DNA of 64,000 nucleotides from Salinarchaeum laminariae (GTDB lineage: Archaea > Halobacteriota > Halobacteria > Halobacteriales > Salinarchaeaceae): positions 930,001-994,000 of the forward strand of contig NZ_CP096270.1 in assembly GCF_023204835.1 (NCBI RefSeq), in the 5' to 3' direction. Below are positions 35,655 through 43,903 of this stretch, in pieces; within the stretch, counting starts at the first letter, position 1; the number at the start of each line of letters is the position of its first letter. A model generated the notes under the pieces. That model had not been told where the DNA came from. It saw only the letters and a program-made list of their open reading frames with translations, and did not search any database. A program made the translations under genes and the position numbers.

Positions 35655-36523
35655 GCGACGAAACGCCGGCAGTCCGGTGTGACGGTGGCAACCCCCTCGA
35701 CGTCACGCTCGCCGATGCACTCGACGCGGTCGCAGAGCAGCCTCCGCTCGTCCACTGCATCACGAACGACGTCTCGGTCAGCGAGGTCGCGAACGTCACG
35801 CTCCACTGGGGCGGCCTCCCGGTGATGGCGGTCGATCCCCGCGAGGTCGAGGATATGGCCGGCGCGGCGGCGGGGCTCTATCTCAACATGGGCACCGTCG
35901 ACCAGAACGAGGACGAGATGATCGCCGCGGGGCACGCCGCAAACGAAGGCGGCGCGCCGGTCGCCTTCGACCCCGTCGGCGTGGGCTCGACCCCGGCCCG
36001 GAACGAGGTCGCCGAGCGAATCCTCGACGAGGTCGGCGTCTCGATCGTGAAGGGCAACTACGGCGAAGTGACCGCGCTCGCGGGCGAGGACGCCGAGGTC
36101 CAGGGCGTCGAATCCGTCGGCGAGTACTCCCAGATCGCCGAGACGGCGATGGCGCTCGCCGCCGACACCGACGCCGTGGTCGTCGCGAGCGGCGAGACCG
36201 ACGTCGTCGCGGACGCCAATGCGGCGTTCGAGGTCGCCTGCGGCGATCCGATGATGGGCTCCTTCGTCGGTTCTGGCTGCATGCTCGGCGTCACCGCTGC
36301 CGTCTTCGCTGGCGGGCTCGGCGTCGAGAACATCTTCGAGGCGGCGGTCGCCGGGACGGCGGCCTTCGGCATCGCCGGCGAGCGGGCAGCGGCGGCCGAC
36401 GACCAGTGGAACGGCCCAGCGAGCTACCGGACGGCGTTCCAGGACGCGGTTGCCGGCATGGCCGCCGACGGCGTCGACGACGCCGAACTCGCCTCGCGGG
36501 TCGAACTGGTCGCCGAGCGGTAG
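35651..36523 (+). CDS. thiM: Hydroxyethylthiazole kinase
   Basis: A 290-residue ribokinase-fold thiazole kinase for thiamine salvage. Landmarks: HCITNDVSVSEVANVTLHWGGLPVM near the N-terminus, FDPVGVGSTPARNE, VKGNYGEV and the nucleotide/catalytic block GSGCMLGVTAAVFAG. It phosphorylates 4-methyl-5-(2-hydroxyethyl)thiazole, the substrate that ThiE uses. Translated together with thiE through the four-base overlap. Confidence 0.96.
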   Translation: MSDETPAVRCDGGNPLDVTLADALDAVAEQPPLVHCITNDVSVSEVANVTLHWGGLPVMAVDPREVEDMAGAAAGLYLNMGTVDQNEDEMIAAGHAANEGGAPVAFDPVGVGSTPARNEVAERILDEVGVSIVKGNYGEVTALAGEDAEVQGVESVGEYSQIAETAMALAADTDAVVVASGETDVVADANAAFEVACGDPMMGSFVGSGCMLGVTAAVFAGGLGVENIFEAAVAGTAAFGIAGERAAAADDQWNGPASYRTAFQDAVAGMAADGVDDAELASRVELVAER

Positions 36524-36532
36524 GGCGAGTCG

Positions 36533-36537
36533 TTTTT
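36533..36537 (+). terminator. T-run after thiM
   Basis: TTTTT 10 bp after the thiM stop codon, in the 40-bp gap to the converging lipoprotein gene. A likely U-tract terminator. Confidence 0.4.
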
Positions 36538-36563
36538 CGAGGGCCGACTGGCCGATCCCTCTG

Positions 36564-37175
36564 TCACTCCGACGCCGAGAACTCGACCAGGGTGGTGTAC
36601 GCGGTGCCCGATACCGAAATCTCGGCGGCGTACCGACCTGGCGACAGATCTGGGTCGATCCGGACCGACGAGACCACGTCCACGAACGTCCACGAGGTCG
36701 AACAACCTGGGTCCAGCGTCATCCTCCCGTTCCCATGGAGCTCCGCTTCGAGTGTCTGCCACTCCGTGGCAGTTCTCTCCCAGAGGGACCAGCTATGCGG
36801 ATTGAACTCGACCGCAGCGGATCCGAGGTTGTGAAGGCTGAGGGTGATCTCATCGCTTGGCTGCCCGTCGTCCAGCGTCGTCCGAACGGGCGCCGCCTCG
36901 AGCACCCTCGACGCCGTCTCCGGATCCACCGTGTGCGAGCAGACCGTCCGATCGGCGTCGGTGGCGTAGGGCGGACACGGCTCGTCCTGAAACGCGTCCG
37001 TGGCCATGCCGCCGTCTGACTGGTGAGTGCCCTCGCCGCTGCACCCCTCCGGACCGTCGGTCGTCCCGCTCGGCTGACTGCCGTTCGCTCCATCGGACCC
37101 GTCGTGTTCGAGACAGCCGCCCAGCTGCAGGGAGAGCCCACCGCAGACCGCGCCGAGCAGTCTGCGTCGCTTCAT
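36564..37175 (-). CDS. Small Cys-containing lipoprotein of unknown function
   Basis: A 203-residue exported lipoprotein, start ATG 37175. Signal MKRRRLLGAVCGGLSLQLGGC has a basic n-region and lipobox. A Gly/Ser/Asp-rich linker carries four further Cys (CSGEG, EPCPP, TVCSH, PGCST), perhaps two disulfides, followed by a beta-rich domain with DEITLSLHNLGSAAVEFNPHSWSLW and RYAAEISVSGTAYTTLVEF, which resembles immunoglobulin-like extracellular domains (DUF-type). The much longer frame that continues upstream in the same phase is antisense to the epimerase gene and is not real. Confidence 0.75.
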   Translation of the reverse strand: MKRRRLLGAVCGGLSLQLGGCLEHDGSDGANGSQPSGTTDGPEGCSGEGTHQSDGGMATDAFQDEPCPPYATDADRTVCSHTVDPETASRVLEAAPVRTTLDDGQPSDEITLSLHNLGSAAVEFNPHSWSLWERTATEWQTLEAELHGNGRMTLDPGCSTSWTFVDVVSSVRIDPDLSPGRYAAEISVSGTAYTTLVEFSASE

Positions 37176-37337
37176 ACCGGCGGGATGGCCACGTGCCAGA
37201 AATAATTGCCGGTGGCTGTAGCCACAGTCTGACCGACGATCGACCGCGGCCGTCCCGATTGATTCCGACATGGTGCGACCGAGCGCGACCCGGCCGCGAA
37301 CGCAACGGATTAATTCCCGGGCGGCGCGATTCTCGGT

Positions 37338-38603
37338 ATGGCTGACCTCAGCACGCTCGGGGAGGAGTACGCCCCGGCAGTGGAGACGACCCTCGATGAG
37401 TCCATCGTCGACTTCTGGTATCCCCGCTGCATCGACGAGGAACACGGCGGCTACGTCACGAGCTACGACGCTGCAGGCGACTTTGCCGGCACCAGCGAAA
37501 AGCAGATCGTCACGCAGGCCCGCTTCGTCTGGTTCTTCTCGCGTCTGGACCGCGAGGGCTACGGCGACTATCGCGAGGCCGCCGAGCAGGGCCTCGAGTT
37601 CATCCTCGAGGAGATGTGGGACGACGAGCACGGCGGCTTCTACTGGCAGGTCGAGCGCGACGGCACCGTCACCAAGCCGAACAAGCACATGTACGGCCAG
37701 TCGTTCGGGCTCTACGCGCTCGCGGAGTTCGACCGCGCATTCGACAGCGGCCTCTCGACGGGGAGCAATCAGGCGCGCGAGTACGCCGACGAGCTGGTCG
37801 AGCTGTTCGACGCCGAAGCGCACGACGAGGATAACGGCGGCTACGTCGAGTATTTCGAACCGGACTGGACGCCGATCCTCGAGGGCCGGACCTACCTCGA
37901 CGGCATCGAGCCCGACTGGTCGACCAAGGAGTCCGAAGACGAGGAGCTCGACGCGTCGTTCAAGCTGATGAACACGCACATCCACCTGATGGAGTCCTTC
38001 ACCGAGTACCATCGGGCGACTGGCGACGGTGCGGACCAGCTCGAGGAGCTGCTTCACATCTGCACGAACACCGTCTTCCGCAAGGGCGTCGGCGCCTGCA
38101 CCGACAAGTACGAGCCCGACTGGGAGCCCCAGCTCGGCGATCTCGCGCTGGCCTCCTACGGCCACGACCTCGAGAACGTCTGGCTCGTCATGGACGCCGT
38201 CGAAGCGCTCGGCCTCTCCCAGGAGCTCTTCGAGGACTTCTACACGACGCTGTGGGACTACTCGCTGGAGTACGGCTACGACGAGGACCACGGCGGGTTC
38301 TACTTCTTCGGCCCGCTCGGCGAGCCGGCGACGAACCGCGTGAAGGCGTGGTGGGTCCAGGCGGAAGTGCTGACCAGCGCGCTGCGGATGTACGAGCTGA
38401 CCGGCGAGGAGCGGTACGCCGAGGTCTTCGAGGAGACGTGGTCGTTCATCCAGAGCTACCAGATCGACCACGATGTCGGCGAGTGGCACTCCGGCGTCAC
38501 GGAGGATCTCGACCCCGTCGGCCGGAAAGGCGCACTCTACAAGGGCGCCTACCACAACGGCCGCGCGATGATCGAGTGTCTCGACCTGCTGGCTGCGGAG
38601 TAG
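37338..38603 (+). CDS. AGE-family sugar epimerase/isomerase
   Basis: A 421-residue (alpha/alpha)6-barrel protein of the N-acylglucosamine 2-epimerase / cellobiose 2-epimerase / mannose isomerase family. Typical repeats of the barrel are visible: DEEHGGYVTSYD, FVWFFSRLDREGYGD, HMYGQSFGLYALAEF, LMNTHIHLMESFTEYH, YGHDLENVWLVMDA, DEDHGGFYFFGPLG and WWVQAEVLTSALRMYE. Active-site His residues in TH(I)HLMES and YGHD are present. It acts in the cytoplasm on an unmodified or N-acylated sugar. It is monocistronic; the window's sugar importer is 20 kb away. Confidence 0.9.
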   Translation: MADLSTLGEEYAPAVETTLDESIVDFWYPRCIDEEHGGYVTSYDAAGDFAGTSEKQIVTQARFVWFFSRLDREGYGDYREAAEQGLEFILEEMWDDEHGGFYWQVERDGTVTKPNKHMYGQSFGLYALAEFDRAFDSGLSTGSNQAREYADELVELFDAEAHDEDNGGYVEYFEPDWTPILEGRTYLDGIEPDWSTKESEDEELDASFKLMNTHIHLMESFTEYHRATGDGADQLEELLHICTNTVFRKGVGACTDKYEPDWEPQLGDLALASYGHDLENVWLVMDAVEALGLSQELFEDFYTTLWDYSLEYGYDEDHGGFYFFGPLGEPATNRVKAWWVQAEVLTSALRMYELTGEERYAEVFEETWSFIQSYQIDHDVGEWHSGVTEDLDPVGRKGALYKGAYHNGRAMIECLDLLAAE

Positions 38604-38911
38604 CCGATCCTGGGTCTCGTCGTCGAACGCACCAGTAGGCCCCAATCAGGCCCGGTCGGGGCCGCGTGAGTGAGCGCCCGACGCCGCCAGCCGTACCCCA
38701 TACCCCGCCCAGTGTGGGCCACTCGAACCGACGCGTTTCCCACACGATCGATACAACGCTCTGTGGAATGATTCTACTCCGGAGCGACGAGAAGGTTGCA
38801 AAATATCTGCTGTTGAGGCTCTCTATCTACGATTCTGGTCGCTGTGGCGGATGGCCATAACACTTTACTCGCGAGTTGTCGTCCGGTTATACACTACCCT
38901 TCCACGGAACC
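38604..38911. other. Intergenic with HalX-gene promoter
   Basis: A 308-bp gap. GTGTGGG (38712) and CCCACAC (38739) form a 7-bp inverted repeat with a 20-bp spacer. A TATA-like GGTTATACAC at 38885-38894 lies about 23 bp before the response-regulator ATG, pointing to a leaderless message. Otherwise no gene is seen. Confidence 0.45.
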
Positions 38912-39508
38912 ATGAGTACTGCCAACCGAGCATCCGTCCTGATCGTCGAGGACCGGCCCGAAATCGCCCGGCTCTATGAAAGCTGGCTCGACGACGATTA
39001 CGGCGTCACGACCGCCCACGACGGCGACGAGGCCGTCGAGCTATTCGACGACAGCATCGACGTCGTCGTCCTCGACCGACGGCTTCCGGGCCGACCCGGG
39101 GACGAGGTGCTCGCGGCGATCCGCGAGCGGAGCGACTGTAACGTGGCGATGGCAACCGCCGTCGAGCCCGACTTCGACATACTCGAGATGGGGTTCGACG
39201 AGTACGTCGTCAAACCGCTCACGCGCGGGGAGCTGATCGGCACGATCGAACGGCTGCTCGCGCGCGACGCCTACGCGGATTCGCTCCAGCGGTACTTCGC
39301 ACTGGTCTCCAAGCGTAGCGTCCTCGAGGAACACAAATCGAGCGCCGAGCTCGACGACGAACGTTACCGGGAGTTCACCGGTCAGATCGACGACCTCGAG
39401 GCCAACCTCGAACACTGCGTCGACCGATTCGAACACCGCGACTTCGAGGCGCTGTTCCGCTCGCTGGACGACTCTGCCTCCGAGGAGCCAACCCGCGTCG
39501 TCGAGTGA
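38912..39508 (+). CDS. Response regulator with HalX domain
   Basis: A 198-residue protein from ATG 38912. Residues 7-125 are a CheY-like receiver: acidic pair EDR at 13-15, phospho-acceptor Asp55 in VVVLDRRLPG, and conserved Lys in YVVKPLTRGEL. Residues about 130-195 form the haloarchaeal HalX helical domain (LVSKRSVLEEHKSSAEL...QIDDLEANLEHC). No DNA-binding domain is present, so it acts by protein contact or an unknown route. No sensor kinase lies nearby. The chosen ATG is followed directly by the receiver fold and preceded by a well-placed TATA element. Confidence 0.9.
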   Translation: MSTANRASVLIVEDRPEIARLYESWLDDDYGVTTAHDGDEAVELFDDSIDVVVLDRRLPGRPGDEVLAAIRERSDCNVAMATAVEPDFDILEMGFDEYVVKPLTRGELIGTIERLLARDAYADSLQRYFALVSKRSVLEEHKSSAELDDERYREFTGQIDDLEANLEHCVDRFEHRDFEALFRSLDDSASEEPTRVVE

Positions 39509-39563
39509 GGGCCCGCGCTGTTCTCGCCGTTCTCGTCACCGAGTAGCCTGCCCGCCTCACTCG

Positions 39564-40613
39564 TTACTGGACGGCGAGGTGAAACGGCTCGCGGGCGATC
39601 GTCTCGCGAACGTCGGCGAGGGACTCCCGGTCTGTGCGGTGGGCGGCGTCCATCACCGCGAAGACCTCCTGCTTCGATACCTTGACGCCAGCATCGGTGA
39701 GCGCGTCCGCCGGTCGGGCGCGTAGCTCCCTGAGCGTCCCGACGCTTAGCAGGTAGGGGATCGACCACGCGGAGATGGTGTTCCCGAACGCCTGCGGTGC
39801 GGCCTCGAGGTACGTCTGCGCGTCGTCGAGGAACGTCTGTGCGTAGCTTGCAGTCCGGTCGACGACGGCCGCGGCCGCGTCGCGGTTGTCCGGCTCGAGT
39901 ACGGCGTCCTGGGCGACGTCTTCGGCGGCGAGCCACTCCGCTGGGAGGTAGACGTTGTTCTCCTCCGTGTAGTCGTCGTAGACGTCCTTCGAGACGTTCA
40001 CCAGCTGCAGGAGGAGGCCGAAGGAGCCGGCCGTCTCGTAGAGCACCTGCGACCGGGCATCGTCGACGTCGCCGCGGGTGAGCAGGTTCGTGATGAGCGT
40101 CCCGACCGTTCCGGCAGCGTAGTAGCAGTAGGACTCGAGCTCGGACTGGTCGGAGATCCGGAGCCCGCCGGCGTCGGCGTACCGATTCACGAACGTCGCC
40201 ATCCCGGTGACCATCTCGCGAACCGGTGGCACGACGGCCGCCTGTACGTCGTCGGGCTGTTCGGCGAACGTCGCCCACACCGTCGGCGCGTTCGCGACGA
40301 CGGTCCAGTCGTCGGTTCGCTCGCTGGGTGCCGGGAGCCACTCGTCGACGTCGGCCCGAAAGTGTGCCATCGTCTCCTCGCGCTCCGGATCGAGCGCGGC
40401 GTCGTACGTCTCCAGCAGTGCAGCCTGCTCTGCGGGCGGCACGTGGCTGGCGTCCTCGACGGTGTCGGCGACGCGACAGAGGAGGTAGCCCAGGCAAATC
40501 TCGGTCGCCATCGGCTCCTCGAGCACGTCGACGGTGAGTGCGAACGTGCGCGAGACGCCCTGGACTGCCTCGTGACACCACTCGAGATCCGGTTGGGGTG
40601 AGCGGGCGATCAC
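39564..40613 (-). CDS. Squalene/phytoene synthase family protein
   Basis: A 349-residue head-to-head prenyl synthase. The first aspartate-rich motif is CRVADTVED near residue 48, the second VSKDVYDDYTEENNVYLP near residue 220. The segment YCYYAAGTVGTLITNLL and GLLLQLVNVSKDV resemble eukaryotic-type squalene synthase more than CrtB, so squalene from two farnesyl-PP is the better guess; phytoene synthase is the alternative. No NADPH/membrane C-terminal anchor is visible. It probably feeds squalene, menaquinone-accompanying isoprenoid or carotenoid pathways. It stands alone. Confidence 0.87.
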   Translation of the reverse strand: MIARSPQPDLEWCHEAVQGVSRTFALTVDVLEEPMATEICLGYLLCRVADTVEDASHVPPAEQAALLETYDAALDPEREETMAHFRADVDEWLPAPSERTDDWTVVANAPTVWATFAEQPDDVQAAVVPPVREMVTGMATFVNRYADAGGLRISDQSELESYCYYAAGTVGTLITNLLTRGDVDDARSQVLYETAGSFGLLLQLVNVSKDVYDDYTEENNVYLPAEWLAAEDVAQDAVLEPDNRDAAAAVVDRTASYAQTFLDDAQTYLEAAPQAFGNTISAWSIPYLLSVGTLRELRARPADALTDAGVKVSKQEVFAVMDAAHRTDRESLADVRETIAREPFHLAVQ

Positions 40614-40829
40614 GAACGCTGCCCCCGTTCGTTCACCCGGCTCCCGACGAGGGATGGATGGCGCAGTCCTGCTGCGACGAGCGCGGGGGTCGTGGAGGAA
40701 GCAGGGATTCGAGGGACTGCTTCGGGGTGCTGTACGGTTGTGGGCCGTAGCATTCGTTCGTCTGCCCCTACCGACGGTCTCGTAATGCTTGCAATTTCCG
40801 GCTTCCGCCGCTCGGTGCGGTCTCTGCGG

Positions 40830-42281
40830 TCAGTCATCGGTGGCCAGGTGGTCGGCGTTTGCGTCGCCGATGTCGACGCCCTCCTCCGTGAGGTCTTCGT
40901 CACGCCACGTACCGCGCCGGTACCACGCGTATGCGATCACCGCACCGACGACGTTGGAGATCGCGAATGACAGCCAGATCCCCCGCTCGCCGATCGCCTC
41001 GGCGCCGATCCACGCGATCGGGAACCGGACGACGGCCAGCATCACCACGGAGATAGCGGCCGCGGTGAGCGTCTTGCCAGCGCCGCGGAAACTCCCGGTG
41101 TAGGCCCGCATGATCCCGATGAATCCGAAGGTGAGCGCGACGTATCGCAGGAACTGCGAGGCGACCGTAACGACGCGGTCGGCGTTCTCCTGGCCGCTCC
41201 CCACGAACACCGACGCGAGGGGTTCGGGGAACAGGAAGACGACGATTCCAGCGACCGTCAGCACGCCGAACAGCACCTTCGCCGCGAGCCCCGCTGCACG
41301 TTCGGCTCGCTCGGGTTTGCCCGCGCCCATGTTCTGGCCGGTCATCGTCTCGACGCCGCGGGCGACCGCGATCGCCGGGAGGAACACGACGGAGAACATG
41401 CGCGTTCCGATGCCGTACGCGGCGACCACGGCGTCGGGGAAGAGCGCGACGATGAACAACAAGAGATTCATCGACACCGCTCGGCCGGTTCCCTCGATCG
41501 AGGCGGGGAGACCGATCCGTACGAGGCGTCGCAGATAGTCGAGTTCTGGCGCCATATCCCGGAGGTTGATCTGGACGCCTCGCGCGCCCCGGAACATGAT
41601 CGCGAGCCCGACGACCAGCGCCAGCCCCCGAGAGAACACCGTGGCGATGGCGGCGCCCTGAATGCCGAGTTCGGGGAACGGCCCCCAGCCGAAGATGAGG
41701 AACGGATCGATCACGATGTTGAGAACCACCGATCCGAACATCACGAGCATCGGCGTGATCGTGTCGCCGTAGCCCCGCATGAGAGCGATAAAGACCGCGA
41801 ACCCGAACATGAACAGGAGCCCCAGCGAGATGACCTCCATGTAGTCCGTCGCGAGCGGCAATACGTCGTCGGACGCACCCATGATCCCGAGGAACTGCTC
41901 GATCAGGAAGTAGCCGATCCCGCCGAGCAGGACCGACGCGATCACGGCGAAGGTCATCGTCTGGGACGCCGCGTACTCGGCCTCGGCCGTCTTCCCGGCG
42001 CCCGTGTACTGGGCCACGAGCACGCTTCCGGCGACGGAGGTCCCCATCCCCAGCGAGATCAGGAGAAACGCCATCGGGAAGGCGAAACTGATCGCCGCGA
42101 GCGCGTCCGTACTGTACTGGCCGAGCCAGAACGTATCCGCGAGGTTGTAGGCGGTCTGGAAGAGGTTCGTGACGACGATCGGCATCGAGAGGAAGAAGAG
42201 CGGTTTCCCGATGCCGCCGGACGTCAGATCGAACTCGTCTGGGCCCTTGAACAGCGAGTCGAGGCGTCTGCGTACGTCCAT
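40830..42281 (-). CDS. MATE-family multidrug/sodium antiporter
   Basis: A 483-residue transporter with 12 hydrophobic spans arranged as two homologous halves: LFFLSMPIVVTNLFQTAYNLADTFWLG opens the first half and VRIGLPASIEGTGRAVSMNLLLF the second. VIDPFLIFGWGPFPELGIQGAAIATV is characteristic of MATE proteins. It exports drugs or toxic metabolites against Na+ or H+. The gene is divergent from a TetR regulator, with an operator-like repeat between them. Its ATG overlaps the TGA of a possible short leader frame (TGATG). Confidence 0.92.
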   Translation of the reverse strand: MDVRRRLDSLFKGPDEFDLTSGGIGKPLFFLSMPIVVTNLFQTAYNLADTFWLGQYSTDALAAISFAFPMAFLLISLGMGTSVAGSVLVAQYTGAGKTAEAEYAASQTMTFAVIASVLLGGIGYFLIEQFLGIMGASDDVLPLATDYMEVISLGLLFMFGFAVFIALMRGYGDTITPMLVMFGSVVLNIVIDPFLIFGWGPFPELGIQGAAIATVFSRGLALVVGLAIMFRGARGVQINLRDMAPELDYLRRLVRIGLPASIEGTGRAVSMNLLLFIVALFPDAVVAAYGIGTRMFSVVFLPAIAVARGVETMTGQNMGAGKPERAERAAGLAAKVLFGVLTVAGIVVFLFPEPLASVFVGSGQENADRVVTVASQFLRYVALTFGFIGIMRAYTGSFRGAGKTLTAAAISVVMLAVVRFPIAWIGAEAIGERGIWLSFAISNVVGAVIAYAWYRRGTWRDEDLTEEGVDIGDANADHLATDD

Positions 42282-42424
42282 CAGATGGCGGCCTCCGTGC
42301 GGTCGTCCGTTCCGCGGGCGACAGTGCTACGGTCCGCGGCCAGCCGACGGCGTCCGAGACGTGGCCGTCCCGACCGATGGGGGCGTAGCGCGAACCGAGG
42401 GACACTGCTAGGTGCGACCTCCAT
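42281..42424 (-). CDS. Possible 47-residue leader peptide in front of the MATE gene
   Basis: An ATG at 42424, 16 bp downstream of the operator-like repeat, opens an Arg-rich 47-codon frame whose TGA shares its A with the MATE start codon (TGATG), a coupling arrangement. It is not in the MATE frame. No homology is known to me; the Arg-rich composition (FALRPHRSGRPRLGRRR) is what a random GC-rich frame would give, so it may be untranslated leader. The position is the only support. Confidence 0.25.
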   Translation of the reverse strand: MEVAPSSVPRFALRPHRSGRPRLGRRRLAADRSTVARGTDDRTEAAI

Positions 42425-42440
42425 ACGTCAGCTGCTGGAC

Positions 42441-42459
42441 TTACTAACCGATTAGTCAA
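42441..42459. promoter_or_regulatory. TetR-type operator, MATE/tetR intergenic
   Basis: Minus strand TTGACTAATCGGTTAGTAA, an imperfect palindrome of half-site TTACTAA/TTAGTCAA. It lies in the region between the divergent MATE and TetR genes and matches the site at 43750-43768 in 15 or 16 of 19 positions. Probably the operator of the adjacent regulator. Confidence 0.65.
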
Positions 42460-42596
42460 AAGACTTTAGAACAGTATTTTTGCCGGGTATTTGGCCCTGA
42501 AGCTGTCTAAGAGGTGTGCTCCGTGTGCCTCCACTCGGCACGCAATCTAACGGCCGAGTCACAACGGTTTTCTGGTCGCCACGACAACACGACCCG

Positions 42597-43211
42597 ATGG
42601 ACGATCCACCGGAGCGGTCATCCTCGGATCCGGACGAGGAGATCATGCGAGCGACGTATCGCGCGCTCCGCGAGCATGGATACGCCGATCTCACGATCAA
42701 ACGGATCGCGGCGGAGTACGGCAAATCGACCGCAGCGATCCACTATCATTACGAGACGAAAGACGATCTGCTCGCCGCGTTTCTCGACTTCATTCTCGAC
42801 CAGTTCGTGGAGACGATCCACGAGGTCGAGACGACCGCGCCCGAGGAACGGCTGGATCTGCTGCTCGACAAGCTCCTGGTCGCTCCACAGGACCATCCCG
42901 ATCTGCTGATCGCGATGCTGGAGATGCGAAGCCAGGCACCCTACAAGCCGGCGTTCGGCGAACGGTTCCAGCAGAACGAGGAGTACGTCCGCTACGTGCT
43001 CCGGACGGTGATCGACCACGGAATCTCCGAGGGCGTCTTCGCGGACGTCGACGCCGAACACGTCGCCCGGTCGCTGCTCACGATCGTCGACGGCGCGCGC
43101 ACGCGGGCGGTCGTGCTCGATGACACGACGCCTCTGGAGACGGCCAGACGGACCGCAGCGGAGTACGTGGGCGCAGTTCTCCTCGACGGCCGGCCGTCGA
43201 GCACCGACTGA
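42597..43211 (+). CDS. TetR/AcrR-family transcriptional regulator
   Basis: A 204-residue regulator, start ATG 42597. Residues 13-60 form the TetR HTH: EIMRATYRALREHGYADLTIKRIAAEYGKSTAAIHYHYETKDDLLAAFL. The C-terminal helical part should bind a ligand and dimerise (DLLLDKLL...LLIAMLEMRSQAPYKPAF). It is divergent from a MATE exporter gene, a common repressor-exporter pair. Two near-identical palindromes, 42441-42459 and 43750-43768, flank the gene and are the predicted binding sites, so it should also control the zinc-ribbon membrane protein downstream. Confidence 0.92.
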   Translation: MDDPPERSSSDPDEEIMRATYRALREHGYADLTIKRIAAEYGKSTAAIHYHYETKDDLLAAFLDFILDQFVETIHEVETTAPEERLDLLLDKLLVAPQDHPDLLIAMLEMRSQAPYKPAFGERFQQNEEYVRYVLRTVIDHGISEGVFADVDAEHVARSLLTIVDGARTRAVVLDDTTPLETARRTAAEYVGAVLLDGRPSSTD

Positions 43212-43222
43212 GTCTCGCGATC

Positions 43223-43317
43223 TCTCACACTCTCTCACGCACTCACACACCCGCCCACCCCCACTCACCCCCACGCCCACCCCCACACCCACCCACACAC
43301 ACTCTCTCTCTCTCGAT
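43223..43317. repeat. Polypyrimidine low-complexity tract
   Basis: About 95 bp of almost pure C/T/A on the plus strand: (CTCTCACA)-like units, then CCCAC-type repeats, then CTCTCTCTCTCT. It lies between the converging tetR and membrane-protein genes. Such tracts can adopt non-B structures and vary in length. Confidence 0.75.
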
Positions 43318-43326
43318 TCGAACGCG

Positions 43327-43746
43327 TCAGTTGCTCCCGTCGTCCGGGCGGGTGACGGTCGCGTCCTCGAGTTCCGTCGTACACCAGTGGCAGAAATCGA
43401 GCATCGGATCCAGCTCTCCTCCGCATTCGGGGCAGTGCGTTCGTTCCTTTTCCGTGGCCTCGGCCGCTCGCGCGATCGCGTTTTGGACGTGCGCGAGAAG
43501 GTAGGCGTCTGCAGCGCTGAGGCTCCCGAGGACGAGTAGCGGCGCGATCGCAAGCAGATCGACGGTTCCGCCGCTCGTCAGTGATGCGAGCGCCGCGGGA
43601 CCGACGATCATGGCGGCCACGACCATGCCAGTGGCCCACAACAACGCCCGGCGCCACCGGCCGATATAACAGTGTCCGAGCCCCGTGAGGAGCGCACCGA
43701 GCACCGCGGCGAGCCACGGCCGCTTTCGAGTGTCGAATCGGCGCAT
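43327..43746 (-). CDS. Membrane protein with C-terminal zinc ribbon (DUF7575-like)
   Basis: A 139-residue protein. Three hydrophobic segments (about residues 12-28, 33-55, 62-85) are followed by a cytoplasmic tail with the zinc knuckles HCPECGGELDP and FCHWCTTELED (two CxxC pairs). The opening KRPWLAAVLGALLTGLGHCYIGRWRRALLW resembles TM2-type small membrane domains. Directly upstream are a TATA box and a palindrome nearly identical to the tetR/MATE operator, which ties it to the exporter regulon. Function unknown. Confidence 0.8.
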   Translation of the reverse strand: MRRFDTRKRPWLAAVLGALLTGLGHCYIGRWRRALLWATGMVVAAMIVGPAALASLTSGGTVDLLAIAPLLVLGSLSAADAYLLAHVQNAIARAAEATEKERTHCPECGGELDPMLDFCHWCTTELEDATVTRPDDGSN

Positions 43747-43749
43747 GTG

Positions 43750-43776
43750 TTGACTAATTGGTCAGTTAGTTATAAC
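43750..43776 (-). promoter_or_regulatory. TATA box plus TetR-type operator of the zinc-ribbon membrane protein
   Basis: The palindrome TTGACTAATTGGTCAGTTA (43750-43768) begins four bases upstream of the start codon, and GTTATAAC (43769-43776) is a TATA box about 26 bp from the ATG. A repressor bound here would sit on the transcription start of a leaderless mRNA. The palindrome matches 42441-42459. Confidence 0.65.
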
Positions 43777-43903
43777 CCTTCATACTCCCTCCGAGAGCTC
43801 TCGGTATTTTCGGCGACTCGCTCGTCGGAGTACGAGGGGTCTGGAGAATCATCCGCAAGCGAACCGTCCGGGCGTCGGTGGCGCCGGGATCGCGGTCCGG
43901 CGA

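Noticed and set aside
37176..38645. Upstream extension of the lipoprotein frame to 693 codons
   Set aside because: The extra part is antisense to the AGE epimerase; ATG 37175 gives a proper lipoprotein signal.
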